Positions 1 through 8,486 of a stretch of 64,000 nt of DNA are shown one piece after another. Position 1 is the first letter of the stretch, and the number at the start of each line of letters is the position of its first letter. The translations under genes and the position numbers were made by a program. The stretch is from Deinococcus roseus (GTDB lineage Bacteria; Deinococcota; Deinococci; Deinococcales; Deinococcaceae). The notes under the pieces are model-generated. The model worked only from the letters and a program-made list of their open reading frames with translations, made no database searches and was not told the origin of the DNA. The stretch is taken from contig NZ_BMOD01000020.1 in assembly GCF_014646895.1 (NCBI RefSeq), forward strand, positions 1-64,000, given 5' to 3'.

Positions 1-2
1 CA

Positions 3-2504
3 GTGAAGACGCCGGATCTGACGGGTCGCACGGCAGACGGCTGGTATGACGGCAACACTGGCACCTGGGTTTCCGCCCCTGCTTTGCCCACTGGAGCACT
101 GGTCAACCCCACTGGAGCGACCGGAACCGCCACCACCGGACAGGTGGCCCTGAGCTGGACCGCTCCTGCAGATTGCCGGGTGTCTGGCATCAAGGTGTAC
201 CGCAAGACCAGCGCCGAAACCAATTACACCCTGCAAACCACCCTGGGAGCCACTGCCAACACTTACACCTCCACCGGTCTGACCGGGGGCACCACCTACA
301 ACTTCAAAATCAGCAGCACCGATGGCACCACGGAATCCACGGGCGTGGTGGTCACTTCAACCCCACCTGCCTGCACCACAGGTCCTGTGGGCAACCCCTC
401 TGCCCTCACTGGAACGGCTGGTCCTGGCAGCATCAGCCTCAGCTGGACGGCAAGTGCCGACTGTCAGGTCACGGGCTACAAGGTGTACCGCAAGCTCAGC
501 AGCGAAACCAATTACACCCTGGTGACCCAGACCCCCCTGGACAAAACGGCAACTGGATTCACCGTCAGTGGTCTGACTGCAGGCAGCACCTACAACTTCA
601 AAGTGGTGGCCGTCAACAGTGCAGGAACCGAATCCAGCGGAATCACCGCTTCTGGTGTGCCGCTGCAACAGGCTGCCCGCACCGATTTCCGTGAAGAGTC
701 CATCTACTTTGTGATGACCACCCGCTTCAACGATGGAGACACCTCCAACAACGTTGCCTGTTGGGACGATGGCACCGCTGGGAACGTGGGAGATCCCTGC
801 TGGAGGGGGGATTTCAAGGGCCTGATCGACAAGCTGGATTACATCAAGGCGCTGGGCTTCTCTGCCATCTGGATCACCCCGGTGGTCAAGAACATTTCCG
901 GTTATGACTACCACGGCTACCATGCCAGCAACTTCAAGGAAGTGGACCCCCGCTACCTGTCTCAGGGGATCAGCTACCAGACCCTGATTGACGCTGTGCA
1001 TGCCAAGGGCATGAAAATTGTGCAAGACGTGGTCTTCAACCACACCGGGAACTTCGGGGAGGAGAACCTCTATCCGCTGTTCAAGAAAGACCCCACCAAA
1101 GCCGACACTGCTGCCAACCTGCTGAACATTGCGCCTGTGGGTCTGCTGCCCTCCAATTACAGCACCCTGACCCCCTCTGCACAGTACCAGGCCCGTCTGA
1201 CGGCCATGAAAGAAGACAACAAGGACACCAATTTCCTCTACCACCACGAGAAATCCCTGTCCTGGGAAAGCTACACCGTGCAGACCGGCCAGATTGCCGG
1301 AGACGCTGTGGACCTCAACACCGAGAACCCCACCACCTACAACTACCTGATCGATGCCTACAACAAATACATCGACATGGGTGTGGATGCCTTCCGGGTG
1401 GACACCGTCAAGCACATCTCCCGACTGACCTTCAACAAGGTGTTCAACCCGGCCTTCAAAGCCAGAGGCGGCCAGAACTTCTACATGTTTGGAGAAGTGG
1501 CCACCCGCTACCGTCAGGTCTGGAACAGTGGCATTCCTGCAGTGTCCACCCCCTTCTACACCTGGGCTGAAAACAAGAGTTACCCCTGGAGCAGCACCGA
1601 CCGTACCGTCAATGAAGCTGCCGTCAAGCAGCAATGGGACGACAACCTCAACGTTTCCACCCAGCCCACCAGCAGCAACCACCTGCTGAATGGCAACAGC
1701 TACCGTGCAGTCAATTCTGCACTGCGTGGTGGTCTGGATGTGATCGACTTCCCGATGCACTGGAACTTTGCCAATGCCAGAGACGCCTTTGGTGTGGCCA
1801 CCGGGGGAGACCAGTATTACGCCGATGCCACCTGGAACGTGACTTACGTGGACAGCCACGATTACGCTCCAGACGGTGCCCCTGAGAACCAGCGCTTTTC
1901 TCTGGGTCAGGATGTCTGGGCCGAGAACCTCAGCCTGATGTTCACCTTCCGGGGCATCCCCACCCTGTACTATGGTTCTGAAATTGAATTCAAAAAAGGC
2001 ATGGTCATTGATGTGGGCCCCAACAAACCCCTCGAGCAGACTGGACGGGCTTACTTCGGAAACAACATCACCGGTTCGGTGAGCGTGAGTGGATTCGGCA
2101 AGTACAGTGGGGCCACTGGCAACCTGGCCACCACCCTGGAGCACCCCTTGGCCCAGCACATCCGTCAGCTGAACCTGATCAGACGGGCCATCCCTGCGCT
2201 GCAAAAAGGCCAGTACAGCCTGGAAGGGGTCTCTGGCGGAGGCATGGCCTTCAAGCGCCGCTTCACCAGCAGCACTGTGGACAGTTTCGCTCTGGTGTCG
2301 GTGTCTGGAGATGCCACTTTCACTGGAATTCCCAACGGGACCTACACCGATGCAGTCACTGGAGATGTCAGAACCGTGACGGGTGGCACCCTCTCCATCA
2401 ATGCAGCAGGCAAAGGCAACCTGAGGGTTTACGTGCTCTCGACCAGCCTCACTCCCGCTCCGGGCAAAGTGGTGGACCGCAGCGGACTGACCTACCTCAA
2501 GTAA
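3..2504 (+). CDS. Secreted GH13 alpha-amylase-family glycosidase with two FN3 domains (5' end cut by window)
   Basis: Glycoside hydrolase family 13 enzyme, expected to cleave alpha-glucans outside the cell. The visible 833 residues begin with about 30 residues of another module, then two fibronectin type III domains (about 33-120 and 130-220) and a GH13 barrel from about 228. Catalytic regions are intact: DVVFNHTG at 342-349, nucleophile D467 in AFRVDTVKH, acid/base E498 in MFGEV, and D620 in VDSHD. The C-terminal beta-domain is complete. There is no signal peptide and the frame is open to the window edge, so the GTG at position 3 is probably not the true start; the gene almost certainly begins upstream. 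The exact substrate (starch, maltodextrin or pullulan) cannot be decided. Confidence 0.9.
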   Translation: MKTPDLTGRTADGWYDGNTGTWVSAPALPTGALVNPTGATGTATTGQVALSWTAPADCRVSGIKVYRKTSAETNYTLQTTLGATANTYTSTGLTGGTTYNFKISSTDGTTESTGVVVTSTPPACTTGPVGNPSALTGTAGPGSISLSWTASADCQVTGYKVYRKLSSETNYTLVTQTPLDKTATGFTVSGLTAGSTYNFKVVAVNSAGTESSGITASGVPLQQAARTDFREESIYFVMTTRFNDGDTSNNVACWDDGTAGNVGDPCWRGDFKGLIDKLDYIKALGFSAIWITPVVKNISGYDYHGYHASNFKEVDPRYLSQGISYQTLIDAVHAKGMKIVQDVVFNHTGNFGEENLYPLFKKDPTKADTAANLLNIAPVGLLPSNYSTLTPSAQYQARLTAMKEDNKDTNFLYHHEKSLSWESYTVQTGQIAGDAVDLNTENPTTYNYLIDAYNKYIDMGVDAFRVDTVKHISRLTFNKVFNPAFKARGGQNFYMFGEVATRYRQVWNSGIPAVSTPFYTWAENKSYPWSSTDRTVNEAAVKQQWDDNLNVSTQPTSSNHLLNGNSYRAVNSALRGGLDVIDFPMHWNFANARDAFGVATGGDQYYADATWNVTYVDSHDYAPDGAPENQRFSLGQDVWAENLSLMFTFRGIPTLYYGSEIEFKKGMVIDVGPNKPLEQTGRAYFGNNITGSVSVSGFGKYSGATGNLATTLEHPLAQHIRQLNLIRRAIPALQKGQYSLEGVSGGGMAFKRRFTSSTVDSFALVSVSGDATFTGIPNGTYTDAVTGDVRTVTGGTLSINAAGKGNLRVYVLSTSLTPAPGKVVDRSGLTYLK

Positions 2505-2532
2505 ACCTTCTCAAATCAAACCTTCTCAAATC
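2503..2532. repeat. 15-bp tandem duplication after the amylase stop
   Basis: The 15-mer AAACCTTCTCAAATC occurs twice head to tail at 2503-2517 and 2518-2532, and a third copy starts (AAACCT). It overlaps the TAA stop and lies just before the terminator. It looks like a slippage duplication; no function is evident. Confidence 0.8.
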
Positions 2533-2548
2533 AAACCTGTTGTCCCTG

Positions 2549-2576
2549 AAACCCCTCAGATGTCTGAGGGGTTTTT
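2549..2576. terminator. Rho-independent terminator between convergent genes
   Basis: CCCCTCAG (2552-2559) pairs with CTGAGGGG (2564-2571) over a 4-nt loop, followed on the + strand by TTTTT. It terminates the amylase gene. The TGA stop of the convergent kinase gene lies inside the stem at 2556-2558. Confidence 0.8.
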
Positions 2577-3506
2577 CCTGTGCAGCGCAATGGTGATTCC
2601 TGAAATCTGCTCTATCATCTGCTGGGTTTCCAGTTGCAGTTTTTCAATCCACTGCTGGATTTCTGGGGTCATGTTGCTTCTGGCAGAGGGTTTCTCCAGC
2701 AGCTGCAGCCACCTCAGGTGGGCCAGCACATCAAAAACCTCCAGGTTCCAGCGGGCATCGGGAACCTGCTGGCAATACAAATCAGTGAATTCCTCTGCCA
2801 GCAAAGGCAGGTTGGATTTTTGCAGGATCAGGCGGGTCCAGCCCAGGTCCTCCCGGGGATCGCCGATGCCCCAGTCCCAGTCCAGCACCACCAGCCTCCC
2901 TGAAGGCTCTGCCAGCACATTCCAGGGGTGGTAATCCCGGTGCAGCAGGGTTTTCTGAAAAGTTGTCTGCTTGTGCAGTCGCTGCGCAGTCCAGGTCAGG
3001 ATGGGCTGGTGCAATTTTTGAAAATCATTTTCAAAAATTGTGCATAGGCCCTCGAAAGCGCTTTCAGAATTTTCCTGTGAGATTTCCAGGTTTTCGATTG
3101 AGACACTGTGAATTTTCACCAACTGGTCCACAAAACGTTTTGAAGCCAGGGTGTGATCTTCGGGCAGCAAGAGGTCCATCAATGGACGGCCCTCGATCCA
3201 TTCCATCACCACGGCACTCCCCTCTGGAAGCTGAGATGTGCCCAGCAGCATAGGGGCTGCAATCTGCAGTTCTGGAAGGTGGGTCAGTGCCCAGCTTTCC
3301 CGACTGAAATGCCCCTCAAAACCAGCAGGATAGAATTTGAGCACCACTGGGAGTGTTTTTCCAGAGTGCTGGACCAGCAGGCGGTGAATGGGAAAGGCCA
3401 TGCCACTGGTGAAAGTGCTGGTCTGCAACACCTCAACTTCGGGTCCATACACCTGCCTGAGGTGTTGCAGCAGCATTGCTGGCAGGCCTGACCCTTTGGG
3501 GGTCAT
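2556..3506 (-). CDS. Aminoglycoside phosphotransferase (APH)-family small-molecule kinase
   Basis: Member of the APH/choline-kinase-like fold, which phosphorylates small molecules with ATP. The 316 residues carry the catalytic loop HRDYHPWN and the metal-binding segment VVLDWDWGIGDPREDLGW, where the first Asp after the beta strand coordinates Mg. The substrate is unknown, and such chromosomal members are usually not resistance enzymes. The start codon overlaps the stop of the upstream membrane-protein gene as ATGA (3503-3506), indicating translational coupling. Confidence 0.8.
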   Translation of the reverse strand: MTPKGSGLPAMLLQHLRQVYGPEVEVLQTSTFTSGMAFPIHRLLVQHSGKTLPVVLKFYPAGFEGHFSRESWALTHLPELQIAAPMLLGTSQLPEGSAVVMEWIEGRPLMDLLLPEDHTLASKRFVDQLVKIHSVSIENLEISQENSESAFEGLCTIFENDFQKLHQPILTWTAQRLHKQTTFQKTLLHRDYHPWNVLAEPSGRLVVLDWDWGIGDPREDLGWTRLILQKSNLPLLAEEFTDLYCQQVPDARWNLEVFDVLAHLRWLQLLEKPSARSNMTPEIQQWIEKLQLETQQMIEQISGITIALHRKNPSDI

Positions 3507-3928
3507 TGAACCATACCAACCAGATACACCCTGAAAGCCTCAAAAGAAACCCCCAGACCAAACAGGGCCATCAGCCACATCAGGCGAACACCCAGTTTGG
3601 GATCGGCCAGTTTGCCACTGCCCAGCAGGTGGGCAGCCACCACGGTCAGCAACTGGCAGACCACATAGCGCAGGTGGGCACCAGAGCGGCCAGAAGGAAT
3701 CCCATGCCCTGAAGACAGCGTGTAGAAGTGCAGCAACACTGCAGCTCCTGTGAGCAGGTACATGGCGTAAGTGAAGAACATAAAGCTTCTGGGCACCCTG
3801 GGGGCACGCAGAAAAAACAGGCTCCAGAGCAACTGAAGCAGAAACAGTCCGGCATTCACCAGCGACAAATTCATGTTCAGGTAATCCAGGGCATCAAGGG
3901 CATCTTTGGCATTCATGCTGCTGACCAT
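3503..3928 (-). CDS. Small integral membrane protein of unknown function
   Basis: A 141-residue protein starting MVSSMNAKD with four strongly hydrophobic stretches, so probably four membrane helices. I do not recognise the family. The open frame runs further upstream to 4090, but that extension reads through the terminator of the Skp genes. The start at 3928 has an AGGTG ribosome site 6 nt upstream; an in-frame ATG at 3916 is the alternative. It overlaps the APH kinase by 4 bp and probably forms a two-gene operon with it. Confidence 0.65.
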   Translation of the reverse strand: MVSSMNAKDALDALDYLNMNLSLVNAGLFLLQLLWSLFFLRAPRVPRSFMFFTYAMYLLTGAAVLLHFYTLSSGHGIPSGRSGAHLRYVVCQLLTVVAAHLLGSGKLADPKLGVRLMWLMALFGLGVSFEAFRVYLVGMVQ

Positions 3929-4056
3929 TATGGCACCTGAACCCTGCTGCGTTGACCATTGGAACCTGGAGAATTCAGAAAAGTCCTTCTGTTGCAAAAA
4001 ACGCCCACCCAGGCAGCAACCTCCTGTTCTTCTGTCAAAGGTTCTCAGGGGAAACC

Positions 4057-4088
4057 AAAAGAAGGCGTCCAGAAGTCTGGACGCCTTC
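4057..4088 (-). terminator. Terminator of the tandem Skp-like genes
   Basis: GAAGGCGTCCAGA (4061-4073) is followed almost directly by its complement (4076-4088). On the minus strand the stem is followed by TTTTGG. It lies 17 bp past the stop of the second Skp-like gene. Confidence 0.75.
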
Positions 4089-4104
4089 ATCAGGTGACTG
4101 CGGT

Positions 4105-4578
4105 TTATTTGAGGGCTTTGATGACGGCAGCTGTCAGATCGGTGGATTTTTCATCGGCGTAAACCACCAGACCCGAAGAAGCAGCAACATTTTTGCTCAT
4201 CACAATCTGGAACCCCTGGGCTTTGGCCACTTTTTTGACGGCATCGTCAATGCTTTTGGCCATGGCATCCAGTTTGGGTTTCACCTGTTTCTGGTATTTC
4301 TCAAAAGTGTTGTTGTACTGGGTTTGCAGGTCCTTGTACTGTTTTTCCTGGGCAGCAGTGGGTTTGCTTTTGCCCACCTTGTTTTGCAAATCCACCATTT
4401 TCTGGCGGATGGGGTCCAGGGCCTTGCTGGTTTCCTTCTCCAGCTGGCTGATCACCTTGTAGGAAGGATGCTGGGCTTTGACCTTGTCCACATCAACGAA
4501 ACCAATTTTGGTGGATGCAGTTGCAGCCAGAGCCGGACCTGCCAGCAGCATGGTCAGGGCGAGAAGGGACTTGCGCAT
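4105..4578 (-). CDS. OmpH/Skp-family periplasmic chaperone-like protein (second copy)
   Basis: 157 residues with a Sec signal peptide (MRKSLLALTMLLAGPALA, cut after ALA). The mature protein has the OmpH/Skp pattern: a short strand IGFVDVDKV, a long coiled-coil hairpin rich in Lys, Gln and Glu (about 40-110), and a returning strand FQIVMSKN. Skp holds unfolded outer-membrane proteins in the periplasm as a trimer. Its ATG shares one base with the stop of the upstream paralogue (TAATG, 4576-4580), so translation is coupled. The last 22 residues are nearly identical to those of the paralogue. Confidence 0.8.
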   Translation of the reverse strand: MRKSLLALTMLLAGPALAATASTKIGFVDVDKVKAQHPSYKVISQLEKETSKALDPIRQKMVDLQNKVGKSKPTAAQEKQYKDLQTQYNNTFEKYQKQVKPKLDAMAKSIDDAVKKVAKAQGFQIVMSKNVAASSGLVVYADEKSTDLTAAVIKALK

Positions 4579-5075
4579 TATTTCAGTGCTTTCAGCACAG
4601 CAGCGGTCAGGTTGGTGGCCTGCTCGTCGGCGTAAATCACCAGCCCGGTCTTGGCAGCGGCATTGCGGCTCAGCACCACGCTGAAGCCCTGGGCTTTGGC
4701 CACACTGGCAATGGCTGAGTTGACATCATTGTCCAGGGGTTCCTGCAGGGCAGAGATCTGGGTTTGCCACTGCTTGCCTTTGTTGTCATAGGTGGTCTTG
4801 GCGGTGGCGTAGTCCTGCTTGTCCTTGGCGGTGGCACCAGCTGCCTGGGCTTTGGTGGTCAGTTCGGGCAACTTCAGGGTGTTTTTGAGTTGCTCCATGT
4901 CAGCATTTGCTTTTGTGCCAAGTTCAGAGAGGTCTTTGTAGCCAGGGTGAGCAGCAAAAACAGCATCAACATCCACCAGACCAATCTTGGTTGGGGCATT
5001 TTGGGCTTTGAATTGAGAGCCGAGCAGGGCCGCAGAAGCAATCGCCGCAACGGCGAACAGTTTAGAACCTTTCAT
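4578..5075 (-). CDS. OmpH/Skp-family periplasmic chaperone-like protein (first copy)
   Basis: 165 residues from the start MKGSKLFAVAAIASAALLG, which gives a normal signal peptide. The same architecture as the downstream copy follows: IGLVDVDAVF strand, helical hairpin, and a FSVVLSRN strand. The open frame extends upstream to 5153, but 5075 is preferred because TATTCT lies 7 nt before it, a pattern seen at many leaderless starts in this window, and no Shine-Dalgarno site serves any upstream start at proper spacing. The pair probably arose by tandem duplication. Confidence 0.75.
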   Translation of the reverse strand: MKGSKLFAVAAIASAALLGSQFKAQNAPTKIGLVDVDAVFAAHPGYKDLSELGTKANADMEQLKNTLKLPELTTKAQAAGATAKDKQDYATAKTTYDNKGKQWQTQISALQEPLDNDVNSAIASVAKAQGFSVVLSRNAAAKTGLVIYADEQATNLTAAVLKALK

Positions 5076-5193
5076 GCTTGTGAGAATACTTGACGGGTGT
5101 TTGAGGAACATGAAGTGCAAATGTACTTGAACCCCCCCTCCTTCATCTTTCATGATTGTGTTATACAGGACAGATCAAAGGAGGCGATGCCTG

Positions 5194-5817
5194 ATGCTCG
5201 TACGTGATTGGATGACTCCAAATCCCATTGTGATCTCGCCAGACACCCCGGTGCTGGAGGCCCTGAAGTTGCTGGGTGCCCACCATTTCCGCCGGTTGCC
5301 CATTGTGAAAGACCACGCCCTGATTGGCATGGTCACCGACAAGGACCTCAAGGATGCCATGCCTTCCAAGGCCACCACATTGTCGGTTTGGGAGCTCAAT
5401 TACCTGCTCTCCAAATTGACTGTGGATGAAGTGATGGCCTCACCTGTGGTGACGGCTTTTGACCATGAATTCATGGAAGATGCTGCACTGAGGTTGCAGG
5501 AGCATAAAATTGGTGGCATGCCCGTGCTGGACAAAGAAGGCAACCTGGTGGGCATGATCACCATCACCGATGTGCTGAGGGCCTTCACGCAGATCATGGG
5601 CTTGCAAGAAGGGGGAGAGCGCATCACCATCGATGTTCCAGATGTTCCGGGAAGCCTGAACCGGGCCATTGAAGCCATCAAACCCTCCAACATCATTTCG
5701 GTGGCCACTTCTGGCAACCAGTTTCAACGCCGCCGTTTTGTGATCCGTGTGGTGGGGGAGGCCAGCGAAGCGGTGCGGGACCGTCTGACCGCTGCAGGGA
5801 TTCTGGTTTACGAATAA
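5194..5817 (+). CDS. AcuB-like protein: two CBS domains plus ACT-like domain
   Basis: 207 residues. Two CBS motifs (about 1-58 and 75-132: MTPNPIVISPDTPVLEAL..., VDEVMASPVVTAFD...) form an adenine-nucleotide-sensing Bateman module. They are followed by an ACT-like domain from about 145 (RITIDVPDVPGSLNRAIEAI). This arrangement matches AcuB of the acetoin-utilisation operon in Bacillus, though no acetoin genes are nearby. The start at 5194 is set by AAAGGAGG at 5177-5184, 9 nt upstream. TATACA at 5162-5167 is a candidate -10 element. A terminator follows at 5904. Confidence 0.85.
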   Translation: MLVRDWMTPNPIVISPDTPVLEALKLLGAHHFRRLPIVKDHALIGMVTDKDLKDAMPSKATTLSVWELNYLLSKLTVDEVMASPVVTAFDHEFMEDAALRLQEHKIGGMPVLDKEGNLVGMITITDVLRAFTQIMGLQEGGERITIDVPDVPGSLNRAIEAIKPSNIISVATSGNQFQRRRFVIRVVGEASEAVRDRLTAAGILVYE

Positions 5818-5903
5818 ACCAGTCACCCCTGTTGAAACAACTCACATTTTGGGGGTCCATGTGCGCTTTTGACCTGAGATCCGCAGGTGAAATCCCCCAC
5901 AAG

Positions 5904-5925
5904 CCGCCCAAAAAGGGCGGTTTTT
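5904..5925 (+). terminator. Rho-independent terminator after the CBS-ACT gene
   Basis: CCGCCC (5904-5909), loop AAAAA, GGGCGG (5915-5920), then TTTTT. Confidence 0.85.
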
Positions 5926-5971
5926 GCTTCTTCACATCTGGTTTAACCTTTTTGATCGGGACGAAAAGCCC

Positions 5972-6001
5972 TTGAGTGGTTTACCTGATCTATAGTACAC
6001 T
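5972..6001 (+). promoter_or_regulatory. Candidate promoter of the 6044 gene
   Basis: TTGAGT (5972-5977) and TACACT (5996-6001) are separated by 18 bp, about 40 bp before the start codon. An overlapping TATAGT at 5991 is an alternative -10 element. Confidence 0.45.
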
Positions 6002-6043
6002 CTGTACAACCCAATCAGGAATGCACCGTCAAAGGGGGAAAGA

Positions 6044-6343
6044 ATGCCCGCCAAGATTCGACTATTCGGTCAGGAAGCAACTTACCAGTCTGGTAAGTGG
6101 GAATGCGCAGATGTTTCTCTGCAAGCCATGCTGCAGAGTCTGGTTGATCCCCTGGAAGCCCACTCTCAGGAAGCAGACATCAAAAATGCCAGATATGCCA
6201 TCAGTCGCTATGGTGGCTTGTGGCTTTCTCCAGATCTGCCTCCAGAACCCGAACCTGAGCCTGCTGTTGTTCCAGAAATGGTGGAAGCCAAACCCAGAAT
6301 GGGTCTGGGCAGCCTTTTCCGGCGACTGGTCAGTCGGGCCTAG
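6044..6343 (+). CDS. Hypothetical protein with Pro/Glu-rich linker
   Basis: 99 residues, no recognised family. The N-terminal 65 residues look globular (MPAKIRLFGQEATYQ...). A PEPEPEPAVVPE linker follows, then a basic tail ending LFRRLVSRA. A purine-rich GGGGGAAAGA lies directly before the ATG. The gene stands alone between a terminator at 5904 and one at 6387, so it is its own transcription unit. Confidence 0.6.
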   Translation: MPAKIRLFGQEATYQSGKWECADVSLQAMLQSLVDPLEAHSQEADIKNARYAISRYGGLWLSPDLPPEPEPEPAVVPEMVEAKPRMGLGSLFRRLVSRA

Positions 6344-6386
6344 CCCCACCCCTCAATTTCTTCTCCTGCATTTCCTGAATGTTCAG

Positions 6387-6415
6387 CACCCCACCCGGCA
6401 GGTGGGGTGTTTTTT
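6387..6415 (+). terminator. Rho-independent terminator
   Basis: CACCCCACC (6387-6395) pairs with GGTGGGGTG (6401-6409) over a 5-nt loop, then six T residues. Confidence 0.85.
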
Positions 6416-6464
6416 GCAGGTTTTGCTGGAGTCCTGAAGCAACACTTTGGGTATGATTTCGGAC

Positions 6465-7220
6465 ATGCCTTCCCCTCTGAAAACACACCCTCTGAAAACA
6501 GATTCTGATGCTGGATCAGGTCTTCTGAAAGCCAGGAAAAGTCGGGCCAGAAAAGTCCTGCAATCCATGAAAACCCTCTATCCAGCTGCCACAACCGAAC
6601 TGGAATATGGCAGCCCCTTTCAATTGCTGGTGGCGGTGGTGATGTCTGCGCAGGCCACCGACAAAAGCGTCAACATCGCCACAGAAAAACTGTTTCAGGT
6701 GTACCCGGATGCCCTGAGCATGTCTCAGGCCTCTCCAGAAGAAGTGGAATCTTACATGAAAAATGTCAACTTCCACTACAACAAGGCCCGCAATGTGGTG
6801 CGCCTGTCCCAGTTGTTGCTGGAACGCCATGAGGGTCAGGTGCCCAATGATTTTGAGGCCATCATTGCTTTGCCGGGTGCAGGCCGAAAAACCGCCAATG
6901 TGGTGCTCTCCAACGTGTATGGCATGCCTGCCATTGCCGTGGACACCCATGTGGGCAGGCTGTCCAGAAGGCTTGGGCTTTCAGAGCACATGAACCCCGA
7001 CAAGGTGGAACAGGACCTCATGCAGGTCTTTCCCAAAAAAGAGTGGATCTTCCTGCACCATTCCATCATTTTGCACGGAAGAAGGGTGTGTTTTGCACGC
7101 AAACCCAACTGTCCGGGTTGCCTGATGAACACTTTTTGCCCCAGGATTGGGGTGGAGGAGGTGGCCCCTCAGCCCAGAGCCCACAACCCCTCTGATACAG
7201 ACCCTCCACCCACGGTGTAA
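6465..7220 (+). CDS. nth: Endonuclease III (DNA glycosylase/AP lyase)
   Basis: Base-excision repair enzyme that removes oxidised pyrimidines and nicks the abasic site. The helix-hairpin-helix LPGAGRKTANVV holds catalytic K142, followed by D160 in AVDTHVGR. The iron-sulfur ligands are C209-x6-C216-x2-C219-x5-C225, exactly the family spacing. The start at 6465 is chosen because TATGAT (6452-6457) sits 7 nt before it with no Shine-Dalgarno site, the leaderless pattern. In-frame TTG 6447 and ATG 6453 lie in or before that box. About 35 residues precede the conserved core. Confidence 0.92.
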   Translation: MPSPLKTHPLKTDSDAGSGLLKARKSRARKVLQSMKTLYPAATTELEYGSPFQLLVAVVMSAQATDKSVNIATEKLFQVYPDALSMSQASPEEVESYMKNVNFHYNKARNVVRLSQLLLERHEGQVPNDFEAIIALPGAGRKTANVVLSNVYGMPAIAVDTHVGRLSRRLGLSEHMNPDKVEQDLMQVFPKKEWIFLHHSIILHGRRVCFARKPNCPGCLMNTFCPRIGVEEVAPQPRAHNPSDTDPPPTV

Positions 7221-7230
7221 ACTGGAACAG

Positions 7231-7944
7231 ATGAATGCTTCTTCGATGCTAGAAACGCTCTACGTCATTCAACAGATGGACCTGGAGCTGGATCGTTTAA
7301 AGAGCGACGAAACGCGCATTCCAGGCGATCTCGCCAGCGCACGCAGCGAGCGGGAGGAACTGAACGAGCAGCAGGAGCACTGCCGGACCCGCCAGCAGGA
7401 AACCCGCCGGGAAATCCAGTTGAATGAACTGGAACTGGAAGACTACCGCCAGAAACTGGGAAAATCTCGGGAAGAACAGCAGAAAAATGCTTTTGATGCC
7501 CGCACCCAGGTGCAATATGAAAACCAGATCCAGCAGCTTTCGGATCGGGTGACCGATCTGGAAGAAGCCCTGGCCCCCCTGTACGAGCGGGCAGAAAAAC
7601 TCAGGGCGCAGTGGAACGACCTGGAAGAACAGGAAGACAGACTTTCCCCCCGGCTGGTGGAACTGGAAGCCATGGATGAAAACCGCATTCAGGCCCTCCG
7701 GGACGAGCATTCTGAGAAGCTGGCCAAACGCAATGAGCTGATCAAGACCATCGATGCCCGCCAGGTCAAGGAATACGAAATGATTCGCAAGGCCCGCAAG
7801 GGGCTGGCTGTGGTGGCCATTCAGAACAGCCGTTGCAGCGGATGCAACATGCAATTGCCTGTCACCATCCAGCAGCAGGCCAAAGCCAGAAAAATACCGG
7901 CGGTCAAATGCACGTCCTGTGGGCGCATTCTGGTGCACCTCTGA
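7231..7944 (+). CDS. Coiled-coil hairpin protein with C-terminal zinc ribbon (CT398/DUF164-like)
   Basis: 237 residues: a long antiparallel coiled coil (about 10-185), then a C4-type zinc ribbon with CSGC and CTSC pairs near the C terminus. This matches the bacterial C4-type zinc-ribbon family exemplified by CT398, suggested to bind nucleic acid or secretion components. The molecular role is unproven. The start at 7231 is supported by TAAACT (7218-7223) 7 nt upstream, which overlaps the end of nth. The GNAT gene follows after 6 bp. Confidence 0.8.
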   Translation: MNASSMLETLYVIQQMDLELDRLKSDETRIPGDLASARSEREELNEQQEHCRTRQQETRREIQLNELELEDYRQKLGKSREEQQKNAFDARTQVQYENQIQQLSDRVTDLEEALAPLYERAEKLRAQWNDLEEQEDRLSPRLVELEAMDENRIQALRDEHSEKLAKRNELIKTIDARQVKEYEMIRKARKGLAVVAIQNSRCSGCNMQLPVTIQQQAKARKIPAVKCTSCGRILVHL

Positions 7945-7950
7945 CACCCC

Positions 7951-8412
7951 ATGCAAATCCGACTTGCCAACCGCAAAGACAGCCTGAAACTCACCGAGTT
8001 GTGCCTGGCCTGGGAAGGTGCTCCAGCCGTTCACAACCCTGAATTGCTGGAAGAATTGTGGTTTCAGACCCTCACCGACGATGACAGCAGCGTGTACATT
8101 GCCCAGCAAGACGGTGCTGCTTCAGACAGCCCACTGCTGGGTTTTGTGCATGTGACCTACCAGGCCCGGCCTGCCCGTCTGGGCTGGCGGGCCACCATTG
8201 AAGAACTGCACACCCAGTCAGGAGCTCCAGAGGTTTACCCGGCTTTGCTGGAAGCTGTGGTGGCAGAGTGCCGACGCCGTGGAGATGTGATTGCCCTGTA
8301 CCTGATCACCCAGCCAGACCTGGAGCCCGGCCTCAGTTCCCACCAGGTCTATCAGGATCTGGGTTTCCGCAAACGCGGACGGGATGTGTTGATCTGGACT
8401 GGAGAGCTTTGA
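7951..8412 (+). CDS. GNAT-family N-acetyltransferase
   Basis: 153 residues with GNAT features: an N-terminal IRLANRKDSLKLTELC strand-helix, central strands GFVHVTYQARP, and the C-terminal VYQDLGFRKRGRDVLIW, the usual 'Y..lGF' segment. The acetyl acceptor is unknown. It is 6 bp downstream of the zinc-ribbon gene and probably cotranscribed. Confidence 0.75.
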   Translation: MQIRLANRKDSLKLTELCLAWEGAPAVHNPELLEELWFQTLTDDDSSVYIAQQDGAASDSPLLGFVHVTYQARPARLGWRATIEELHTQSGAPEVYPALLEAVVAECRRRGDVIALYLITQPDLEPGLSSHQVYQDLGFRKRGRDVLIWTGEL

Positions 8413-8439
8413 CACCTGAGTCTCTGCTGATGGACCATC

Positions 8440-8467
8440 TGGACAGATCTGAGAAGCTATGTAGAAT
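8440..8467 (+). promoter_or_regulatory. Promoter of the first small barrel gene
   Basis: TGGACA (8440-8445), 16-bp spacer, TAGAAT (8462-8467). A GGAGG ribosome site follows at 8474-8478. Confidence 0.55.
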
Positions 8468-8486
8468 GATCGTGGAGGCACAACAC

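Noticed and set aside
357..2204. A 615-codon open frame on the minus strand antisense to the amylase gene
   Set aside because: No family motif, and the + strand frame has complete GH13 motifs. It is a by-product of codon bias in a GC-rich gene.
3929..4090. N-terminal extension of the small membrane protein frame
   Set aside because: It would be translated from the terminator of the Skp genes; the start at 3928 has a ribosome site.
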